Part shown: positions 22,977-29,041 of the stretch, one piece after another
Layout: the number at the start of each line of letters is the position of its first letter
Position numbering within the stretch: the stretch's first letter is position 1
NCBI GenBank assembly: GCA_046484325.1
Contig: JAWOJB010000066.1
Location: forward strand, 1 to 29,041
Direction of reading: 5' to 3'
Origin: JAWOJB01 sp046484325
GTDB lineage: Bacteria > Actinomycetota > Acidimicrobiia > Spongiisociales > ZC4RG35
DNA length: 29,041 nt
Notes under the pieces: model-generated
The model's database searches: none
What the model saw: the letters and a program-made list of their open reading frames with translations, nothing else
Told to the model about the DNA's origin: nothing
Made by a program: the position numbers and the translations under genes

Positions 22977-25535
22977 ATGCCCAAGACACTCGTGGTGGTC
23001 GAGTCGCCCACCAAGGCCAAGAAGATCTCGGAGTACCTGGGGACCGACGTGGTCGTCGAGGCCTCGATGGGGCACGTGCGCGACCTCCCCAGGTCGGCGG
23101 CCGAGGTACCCAAGCGGTACAAGGACCAGGCCTGGGGCCGCCTCGGGGTGGACGTGGAACACGAGTTCGCCCCGATCTACGTGGTGTCCAAGGACCGCAA
23201 GGATCGGCTGGCAAGACTCAAGAAGCTCATGGCCGACGCCGACGCCCTGTACCTGGCGACCGACGAGGACCGGGAGGGGGAGGCCATCGCCTGGCACCTC
23301 GCCGAGGTGCTGGAGCCGCGGGTCCCGGTCCGGAGGATGGTGTTCAACGAGATCACCCCGTCGGCCATCCGCGACGCTTTCGATCACCCCCGCCAGATCG
23401 ACGATCGCCTGGTCGACGCCCAGGAGGCCCGGCGGGTGCTCGACCGCCTCTACGGCTACGAGGTCTCGCCCGTGCTGTGGAAGAAGGTCGCCTCCGGGCT
23501 CTCGGCCGGGCGAGTGCAGTCGGTCGCCGTACGCATCGTGGTCGAGCGCGAGCGGGAGCGGATGGCCTTCCGGGCCGCCTCGTACTGGGACGTCGAGGGG
23601 ACCTTCCGCAAGGCAGGCGACCCCGTCGAGTTCACGGCCACGCTGGCCACCGTCGAGGGGACCCGGGTGGCGACGGGGCGCGATTTCGATGCCACCGGCT
23701 CGCCCCGCCCGGACGTGGTCGCCCTCGACGAGCCCGCCGCCCGTGAGCTCGTCGCCGGGCTCGACGGCGCCTCCTTCTCGGTGGCCTCGACCGAGACCAA
23801 GCCGTACACCCGCAGGCCTTATCCGCCGTTCCGGACGTCGACCCTGCAGATGGAGGCGGGCCGCAAGCTCCGCTTCTCCTCGGCGCGCACGATGTCGGTC
23901 GCTCAACGCCTGTACGAGAACGGCTACATCACCTACATGCGGACCGACTCCGTGACCCTCTCCGCCGAGGCCCTCACCTGCTCGCGGGCCGAGATCAGGC
24001 GGCTCTACGGCGCCGCCTTCGTCCCCGATCAGCCCAGGACCTACGGCCGGGCCGCCAAGAACGCCCAGGAGGCCCACGAGGCGATCCGACCGGCCGGGGA
24101 TGCCTGGCGGACTCCCCAGCAGGTGGCACGTGAGGTCGGCCCCGACGAGGCGAGGCTCTACGAGCTGGTCTGGAAACGGACGATCGCTTCCCAGATGCCC
24201 GACGCCCGTGGCGAGAGCCTCTCGGTGAGGCTGGGGGCCACCGCCACCGACGGGCGGGAGGTCGAATTCGCCGCCTCCGGCCGGGTGATCCTCTTCCCCG
24301 GGTTCCTCAAGGTCTACGTCGAGTCACACGACGATCCGGACGAGGCCTCCGACGACGACCAGCGTCCGCTCCCGGCGCTCGCCGAGGGCGACCCCGTGGA
24401 GACCGACGGGCTGACGGCGGAGGGTCACGAAACCAGAGCCCCGCGGCGCTACACGGAGGCATCCCTCGTCCAGCGGCTCGAGGAGCTGGGGGTCGGCCGC
24501 CCCTCGACCTACGCCTCGATCCTCTCGACCATCCAGGACCGCGGCTACGTCTGGAAGCGGGGTGGCGCGCTCATCCCAACCTTCACGGCCTTTGCCGTCG
24601 TCAGTCTGCTCGAGCAGGGCTTCCCCGACCTCGTCGACTACGCCTTCACCGCCCGTATGGAGGACGACCTCGACCGGATCGCCTCCGGCGACGAACAACG
24701 AGTTCCGTGGCTGAGCCGGTTCTACCTCGGCACGGAAGGCCTCCGTGAGACCGTTGAGCGCAAGCTGGACGAGATCGACCCCCGGGTGGTGGGCGGTATC
24801 CCGCTGGGCTCCGACGACCATGGGCGCGAGCTGATCGTCCGCGTGGGTCGGTACGGGCCCTATGTGCAGCGGGACGACGACCGAGCCTCCATCCCCGACG
24901 ACGTGGCCCCGGATGAGCTCACGGTGACGGCCGCCTCCGAGCTCCTCGACTCGGCCTCACGCGGCGACAAGATCCTGGGCACCGACTCCGAGTCCGGACT
25001 CGTCGTGCTCGCCCGAACCGGGCGGTTCGGGCCGTACGTGCAGCTGGGCGAACACGAGGAGGGTTCGAAGGCCAAGCCGAGGCGGGCATCGCTCTTCAAG
25101 GGGATGAGCCTCGACGAGCTCGGTCTGGACGACGCGCTGCGATTGCTGTCGCTCCCGAGGGTCGTGGGCCAGGACCCGGGGGGCGTCGAGATCCTCGCAC
25201 TCAACGGGCGGTACGGGCCCTACCTTCAGCGAGGTGACGACCGGCGCAGCCTCGCCTCCGAGGATCAGATCTTCACGGTCACCGCCGACGAGGCGCTGAA
25301 GCTGCTGGCCGAGCCACCCCGGCGGCGCGGTCAGCGAGCGGCCGCCGCCCTCAGGGAGCTGGGCAACGATCCGGTATCGGGGTCGCCGGTGACCGTCCGC
25401 TCTGGCCGCTACGGACCATACGTGACCGACGGGACCGTCAATGCCTCGCTTCGCAAGGGAGACGATCCCGACACGATCACCCTGGAGCGAGCCGCCGAGC
25501 TGCTCGCCGCCCGCCGTGAGCGGGCGGGGGCCTGA
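22977..25535 (+). CDS. topA: DNA topoisomerase I
   Basis: Relaxes negative supercoils by type IA strand passage. 852 aa. The Toprim domain has VVESPTKAKKI (about 6-16) and the acidic triad in DEDREGEAIAWHL (about 97-109); the catalytic Tyr320 sits in ITYMRTDS, equivalent to E. coli Tyr319; AKNAQEAHEAIRPA and GVGRPSTYASI are also conserved. The C-terminal third has four TopA_C repeats marked by GRYGPYVQ, GRFGPYVQ, GRYGPYLQ and GRYGPYVT at about 624, 682, 744 and 810, and no zinc fingers, as in actinobacteria. No poly-Lys tail is present. It ends one base from the helicase stop on the other strand, so the two transcripts must overlap or share a termination site. Confidence 0.97.
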   Translation: MPKTLVVVESPTKAKKISEYLGTDVVVEASMGHVRDLPRSAAEVPKRYKDQAWGRLGVDVEHEFAPIYVVSKDRKDRLARLKKLMADADALYLATDEDREGEAIAWHLAEVLEPRVPVRRMVFNEITPSAIRDAFDHPRQIDDRLVDAQEARRVLDRLYGYEVSPVLWKKVASGLSAGRVQSVAVRIVVERERERMAFRAASYWDVEGTFRKAGDPVEFTATLATVEGTRVATGRDFDATGSPRPDVVALDEPAARELVAGLDGASFSVASTETKPYTRRPYPPFRTSTLQMEAGRKLRFSSARTMSVAQRLYENGYITYMRTDSVTLSAEALTCSRAEIRRLYGAAFVPDQPRTYGRAAKNAQEAHEAIRPAGDAWRTPQQVAREVGPDEARLYELVWKRTIASQMPDARGESLSVRLGATATDGREVEFAASGRVILFPGFLKVYVESHDDPDEASDDDQRPLPALAEGDPVETDGLTAEGHETRAPRRYTEASLVQRLEELGVGRPSTYASILSTIQDRGYVWKRGGALIPTFTAFAVVSLLEQGFPDLVDYAFTARMEDDLDRIASGDEQRVPWLSRFYLGTEGLRETVERKLDEIDPRVVGGIPLGSDDHGRELIVRVGRYGPYVQRDDDRASIPDDVAPDELTVTAASELLDSASRGDKILGTDSESGLVVLARTGRFGPYVQLGEHEEGSKAKPRRASLFKGMSLDELGLDDALRLLSLPRVVGQDPGGVEILALNGRYGPYLQRGDDRRSLASEDQIFTVTADEALKLLAEPPRRRGQRAAAALRELGNDPVSGSPVTVRSGRYGPYVTDGTVNASLRKGDDPDTITLERAAELLAARRERAGA

Positions 25536-25536
25536 C

Positions 25537-26796
25537 TCAGAGCATCCGGCGGCGGCGGCGGGCCCTGCCCGAGGTCCGGGTCGCCTGCCCGGCCCGTGGC
25601 TCCTCGGCCACCGGGATATCGGGGGCCCACGCCGACAGGTCGTCGAGGCGGTCGTCGTTCGAGAACATCTTCGTCAACGGCTGGAGCAGGCCTGCCTCGC
25701 GCTGGATCCGTCGCACCGCATCCGCCTGATCCCATTCGACGAAGGTGACGACGAGACCGGAGTCCCCGGCCCGGGCAGTCCGGCCCGAGCGGTGGAGATA
25801 GGTGGTGGCGTCCTCGGGCGGGTCGTAATGGATGACCACGTCCACCCCGTCGACGTGGAGCCCGCGAGCGGCCACGTTCGTCGCCACCAGCACCGGCGTG
25901 GAGCCGTCCATGAACCTCTCCAATGCACGTTCCCGCTTGTACTGGGGGAGATCGCCGTGGATGGCCTTCGCCTCCACGCCCAGCTCGCGCAGGTCGCGGG
26001 CCACCCGATCGCAGGCGTACTTCGTGCGGACGAAGACCAGGGTGCGACGAGCGCTGCCGGCGATCCGGGCAACCAGCCGGGGCTTGTCCATGTGGTGCAC
26101 CTCGAGGAACCGGTGCTCGGAGGTCTCGACCGTCGAGGTGGTGGCCTCGACCTCGCGGTAGACCGGCTCGTCCATGTAGTTGCGGACGAGGATCTCGACC
26201 CGGTGGTCGAGGGTCGCCGAGAACAGCATCGTCTGGTGCGGTCCCCGCACGCCGCGCATGATCACCTGGAGCTGGGGCAGGAAGCCCATATCCGCCATCT
26301 CGTCGGCCTCGTCGACCACGAGCGTCTCCACCGAGCCGAGCGAGATCGCTTTGCGCTCCATGAGATCGATGAGCCGGCCGGGGGTGGCCACGACGATCTC
26401 GACCCCGGACCGCAGCGCCTCGATCTGTGCCCCCATCGACGATCCGCCGTAGACGGCGAGGACATTGTGGGAGCGGGCCGCGGCCAGCGGGGAGAGAGCC
26501 TCATCGACCTGGGCGGCGAGCTCCCTGGTCGGGACGACCACGAGGCCGAGCGGCTCGCCGGGACGGGCGGGGCGCAGGCGCTCGATCATGGGCAACCCGA
26601 ATGCCAGGGTCTTCCCGGAACCGGTCTTGGCCTTGCCGCAGACGTCGCGGCCGGCAAGTGCATCGGGGATCGTGAGTTCCTGGATCAGGAAGGGGCGGGA
26701 GATGCCGGCTCCGACGAGGACCTCGGCGAGATCCTCGGAGATGCCCAGCGCGGCGAAGGTGGCCGGCGCCGAGGCGTGGTGGATGGTCGATGTCAC
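25537..26796 (-). CDS. DEAD-box RNA helicase
   Basis: ATP-dependent RNA unwinding. 419 aa. Q motif RPFLIQELTIP (about 34-44), motif I AKTGSGKT, Ia PTRELA, Ib TPGR, II DEAD, III SAT, IV LVFVRTK, V ARGLHVDGVDVVIHYD, and VI HRSGRTARAG are all present. The tail is short and basic (RTSGRARRRRR), probably for RNA binding; no DbpA-type domain is seen, so it is RhlE/CshA-like in build. The start is GTG 26796, with GGGAG 4 nt upstream. A hairpin-forming palindrome sits at the presumed 5' end of its mRNA. Role in cold adaptation, ribosome assembly or RNA decay cannot be told. Confidence 0.95.
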   Translation of the reverse strand: MTSTIHHASAPATFAALGISEDLAEVLVGAGISRPFLIQELTIPDALAGRDVCGKAKTGSGKTLAFGLPMIERLRPARPGEPLGLVVVPTRELAAQVDEALSPLAAARSHNVLAVYGGSSMGAQIEALRSGVEIVVATPGRLIDLMERKAISLGSVETLVVDEADEMADMGFLPQLQVIMRGVRGPHQTMLFSATLDHRVEILVRNYMDEPVYREVEATTSTVETSEHRFLEVHHMDKPRLVARIAGSARRTLVFVRTKYACDRVARDLRELGVEAKAIHGDLPQYKRERALERFMDGSTPVLVATNVAARGLHVDGVDVVIHYDPPEDATTYLHRSGRTARAGDSGLVVTFVEWDQADAVRRIQREAGLLQPLTKMFSNDDRLDDLSAWAPDIPVAEEPRAGQATRTSGRARRRRRML

Positions 26797-26839
26797 GTTG
26801 CTCCCGGTCTTGGGCGGCGGCTCGATCCGGTCAGGAGAG

Positions 26840-26863
26840 CCACCGGACGACGTCGTCCGGTGG
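26840..26863 (-). promoter_or_regulatory. 24-bp perfect palindrome upstream of the helicase gene
   Basis: Two 12-bp halves (CCACCGGACGAC and its exact complement) with no spacer. As RNA it makes a 10-bp stem with a 4-nt loop. It is 35 nt after the phoH2 stop and 43 nt before the helicase start. A TACACT box at 26868-26873 would start transcription at about 26861, inside the palindrome. It could be an operator over +1, a 5'-UTR hairpin, or the phoH2 terminator (no U-tract). A smaller 12-bp palindrome (CCGGGATCCCGG) lies at 26874-26885. Confidence 0.6.
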
Positions 26864-26867
26864 GCGC

Positions 26868-26873
26868 AGTGTA
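26868..26873 (-). promoter_or_regulatory. -10 box (TACACT) of the helicase gene
   Basis: TACACT fits TAnnnT; the predicted transcription start is about 65 nt before the GTG. The -35 region falls in the second small palindrome and near the phoH2 stop and shows no TTGACA. Confidence 0.4.
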
Positions 26874-26898
26874 CCGGGATCCCGGGCGTCGCCGCACA

Positions 26899-28209
26899 TC
26901 ACAGCACGTGGGCCGCCATCTCGGCCAGCGGGCTGCGGATCGAGCGCTCGAGCAGGACGTGACCGAAGAGCGGGGACCCCCGGAACTTCTCGATGAGCGC
27001 GGCCATTCCCCCGTATGGGGAGATGTACGGGTTGTCGACCTGGGTGAGGTCCCCGCAGAAGACCACCTTCGAGTCCCGCGAGATGCGGGTCAGGATCACC
27101 TTGAGCGTGGACAGCTCGAGATTCTGCGCCTCGTCGATGATCACGAACTCGCCGGTGATCGACCGACCTCGCAGGTAGGTGATTGCGGCCATCTCCAGCT
27201 CCCCCCGCTCCACGAGGTCCTCCACCGCCGCGCTCGCCCCGTCGGCCCCGGCGTCGGCGAACAGGGCGTAGAGGTTGTCGTGGACCGCCGCCATCCACGG
27301 CGCCAGCTTCTCGGAGAGGTCACCCGGCAGGTAGCCGACCTCCTGGCGACCCACCGCCACCAGCGGCCGGTACACCGACACCCGCCGGTACCTCGACTGC
27401 TCGAGCACCTGCTCGAGGCCGGCGGCGAGAGCGAGGAAGGTCTTGCCGGAGCCGGCCGTCCCCATCATCGACACGGCCGGGATTCCCGGATCGAGCAGAT
27501 GATGGAGCGCAACCGTCTGGCGCAGGTTCTTCGGCTCGATGCCGAACGCCCGTGGCTGGCCGGGCACCCGCTCGACCACGACCTGCGGACCGGCCTCCAC
27601 GACCCGGGCCACCGCCGACCTCGAACCGCCGGCGCGCAGCACGACGAACTCGTTGGTGAGGGCCTCGGCCCCATCGAGGACGAGCTTGCCGTGCTCGAAC
27701 AGCCGGTCGATGGTGTGACCGTCCACGGCCACCTCGACGACGCCGGTGGCGAGCTCGTCGACCTGCACCGTGTCGGCGCGGTAGTCCTGCACCTCCACCC
27801 CCAGCTGGGCTCCTTTGATCCGAAGGGCGGCGTCCTTGGTGACGAGCACGGGGTCACCGCCCTCCTCGGCGAGATTGAGGCAGGTGGCCAGGATGCGGTG
27901 GTCGCTCGTGGTGGGATCGAGGACTCTCGGCAACCGGTCGGACACGACCCCGTTGAGCTCGATCCGAAGCTCACCTCCCGTGGGCAGGGCCGTCGCCTCG
28001 CGCAGCCCTCCCGGACGGGATGCCCCCAGCTCCTCGAGCAACCGGATGGCCGCCCGGGCGTTGGCACCGACCTCGTCCATGCGGGTCTTCTTGGTGTCGA
28101 GCTCCTCCACCACGACGAGGGGGAGGACAACCTGATGCTCGTCGAACCGGAGCGGGGCGTGGGGGTCGGCGAGCAGGACGCAGGTGTCGAGGACGTAGGT
28201 GCGGGTCAA
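26899..28209 (-). CDS. phoH2: PIN–PhoH protein (PhoH2 type, RNase and ATPase/helicase)
   Basis: 436 aa. The N-terminal PIN nuclease domain (about 1-140) has the acidic residues of YVLDTCVLL (Asp8), VVEELD, SDHRILA and VTKDAALR; the PhoH ATPase (about 210-436) has Walker A GTAGSGKT, Walker B FVIIDEAQN, and the PhoH segments VGYLPGDLSEKLAPW and GDLTQVDNPYISP. PhoH2 proteins are reported to unwind and cut RNA. The start is TTG 28209, with AAGGAG 9 nt upstream; the in-frame extension to 28383 is low-complexity shadow of the methyltransferase gene. No antitoxin-like gene (phoAT) overlaps the start, unlike in mycobacteria. GATACT about 33 nt upstream may be its -10 box. Confidence 0.93.
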   Translation of the reverse strand: MTRTYVLDTCVLLADPHAPLRFDEHQVVLPLVVVEELDTKKTRMDEVGANARAAIRLLEELGASRPGGLREATALPTGGELRIELNGVVSDRLPRVLDPTTSDHRILATCLNLAEEGGDPVLVTKDAALRIKGAQLGVEVQDYRADTVQVDELATGVVEVAVDGHTIDRLFEHGKLVLDGAEALTNEFVVLRAGGSRSAVARVVEAGPQVVVERVPGQPRAFGIEPKNLRQTVALHHLLDPGIPAVSMMGTAGSGKTFLALAAGLEQVLEQSRYRRVSVYRPLVAVGRQEVGYLPGDLSEKLAPWMAAVHDNLYALFADAGADGASAAVEDLVERGELEMAAITYLRGRSITGEFVIIDEAQNLELSTLKVILTRISRDSKVVFCGDLTQVDNPYISPYGGMAALIEKFRGSPLFGHVLLERSIRSPLAEMAAHVL

Positions 28210-28288
28210 CGAGCTCCACTCCTTGGGTCGGGCTGCCTCGCGAGTATCGACGGAGGGAGCGCGAAATCCGAGGACCCAGCGCCCGGGC

Positions 28289-28873
28289 TCAGCCCAGCTC
28301 GAAGAGCGAGATGAACTGCGGACTGTTGACGAGGTTGAACTCGTGGTGGAGCTCGAGGAACCCGAGGGGTGCGGCGAGGTCATGAAGCCTCGCCGGCGTG
28401 AGGCGGTGGACGTGGACGTCGGTGGCGCGGAACGGGTTCTTGTAGAGGATGACGGCGGTGGGGACGGCCCAGATGCCCTTCACCGGCTCGGCGGGGTAGA
28501 TGAACATCGCACGGCCCCCCGGGCGGAGGACCCGCGCCATCTCGCCCAGCGCCCCCGTGAGATCGGGTATGTGCTCGATGGCGTGGACCGAGACGACCTT
28601 GTCGAAGGTCGCGTCCGGGAAGTCGAGGGCCTCGGCCCGCATCGTCGCCACCCGATCGGTGACCGCGTTCTCGGCGGCATGGGGATTGGTGTCCACCCCG
28701 TGGGCGTCCACCCCCAGGTCGGCGAGCGCCTTCGTGAGGAACCCCCTCCCACACCCGACCTCGAGGACTCGCTCACCGGGTCGGGGGTCGAGCACCCGGG
28801 AGACCCGCTCGAGGTGACGGCGGTCCCACCGGTTCACCAGTGCATATCGGGAGGACTCGTAGGCGTTGCTCAT
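28289..28873 (-). CDS. Class I SAM-dependent methyltransferase
   Basis: 194 aa. Motif I VLEVGCGRGFL (about 36-46) with the acidic GVDTNP after strand 2, then ALDFPDATFDKVVSVHAIEH and the post-motif EMARVLRPGGRAMFIYP, which is the Methyltransf_11 (UbiG-like) pattern. The end, RLTPARLHDLAAPLGFLEL, resembles lipid- or glycan-linked methyltransferases, but no substrate can be named. The ATG at 28873 has GGGGAG 6 nt upstream; the extension to 28921 has no such site. It is 79 nt upstream of phoH2 on the same strand and may lead that transcript. Confidence 0.9.
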   Translation of the reverse strand: MSNAYESSRYALVNRWDRRHLERVSRVLDPRPGERVLEVGCGRGFLTKALADLGVDAHGVDTNPHAAENAVTDRVATMRAEALDFPDATFDKVVSVHAIEHIPDLTGALGEMARVLRPGGRAMFIYPAEPVKGIWAVPTAVILYKNPFRATDVHVHRLTPARLHDLAAPLGFLELHHEFNLVNSPQFISLFELG

Positions 28874-28940
28874 GCGAATCTCCCCGAGAGGGCCGGCTCC
28901 TCGAGATGGGGGGCGATGCAAGAGCGGCCTGGCGCCGAAC

Positions 28941-28960
28941 GCGAAGTATTTTATGTTCGC
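28941..28960 (-). promoter_or_regulatory. -10 box (TAAAAT) inside an inverted repeat, for the methyltransferase gene
   Basis: TAAAAT at 28948-28953 on the minus strand is a strong -10 hexamer in an otherwise GC-rich sequence, flanked by GCGAA and TTCGC arms (28941-28945 and 28956-28960). The predicted leader is about 68 nt. Repressor binding over the -10 is possible. The remaining sequence to 29041 is unusually AT-rich for the window and shows no gene. Confidence 0.4.
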
Positions 28961-29041
28961 TAGCGCACAGAACCGGGAGTGCTTCCTTCCTATTCTGCAA
29001 GCTGTCTGGATTCAATTGCCCGCTCCGAATGAACATGCGAT

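Noticed and set aside
22443..24077. Upstream extension of the MFS frame to more than 1000 codons
   Set aside because: The extension lies opposite topA and the PPTase remnant; transporter homology begins at 22442.
25441..28314. 957-codon plus-strand frame opposite the helicase and phoH2
   Set aside because: Same shadow effect; it starts inside topA and has no recognisable domain.
28951..28975. ClgR-like site near CGCTAGCG
   Set aside because: The half-site spacing does not fit the known consensus; it is only a short palindrome.
28773..29036. 87-codon minus-strand frame upstream of the methyltransferase
   Set aside because: Overlaps the methyltransferase in another frame, no homology or ribosome site; the region reads better as a promoter.
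1..29041. CRISPR array, insertion sequence or prophage
   Set aside because: No regularly spaced repeats, transposase, integrase or phage structural genes were seen on either strand.

Overview
The window is high-GC, gene-dense bacterial chromosome and looks actinobacterial. The clues are the gene order clpC / lysS–coaX–panC–DUF2520 gene / folK–folB–folP–folE–ftsH / hpt–tilS–zincin, which follows the block around Rv3596c–Rv3626c of Mycobacterium tuberculosis; an RsrA-type anti-sigma factor beside a SigR/SigH-type sigma factor; the F420-associated zincin; and a TopA with glycine-rich C-terminal repeats instead of zinc fingers. A deep-branching class such as Acidimicrobiia would fit, but that is an inference from general appearance. 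No insertion sequence, prophage, CRISPR array or rRNA was seen.

Layout. 1-1991 (-) is the N-terminal four fifths of ClpC, divergent from a polyprenyl synthetase (+, 2128-3120). 3134-7131 (-) is a coenzyme A precursor and lysyl-tRNA group: DUF2520 oxidoreductase, panC, coaX, lysS, with overlapping starts and stops; panD, present at this position in mycobacteria, is absent. A lone SDR gene (+, 7216-7887) is followed by a long minus-strand run, in transcription order: tRNA-Thr(CGT), sigR, rsrA, a small membrane protein, a zinc metalloprotease, tilS, hpt, ftsH, folE, folP, a phosphatase-like protein without its catalytic Cys, folB, and folK fused to an isoprenylcysteine-methyltransferase-like membrane domain. 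Most junctions are 4-nt overlaps, so folate synthesis looks like one translationally coupled unit.

17044-22442 (-) carries an MFS transporter, tmk, holB, a membrane-GAF-adenylyl cyclase and a remnant of a PD-(D/E)XK endonuclease next to the tRNA. 22489-22941 (+) is a decayed 4'-phosphopantetheinyl transferase. topA (+, 22977-25535) ends one base from a DEAD-box helicase (-). Upstream of that lie a PIN-PhoH gene and a SAM methyltransferase, both (-).

The most interesting points are: the Cys-less phosphatase-like gene inside the folate operon; the FolK–methyltransferase fusion; two genes that have lost their catalytic middle; a cyclase with a Gln/Asn substrate pair; a 24-bp perfect palindrome at the presumed 5' end of the helicase mRNA; and a repeated TAnnnT box 7-9 nt before the start codons of five genes, suggesting leaderless transcripts.
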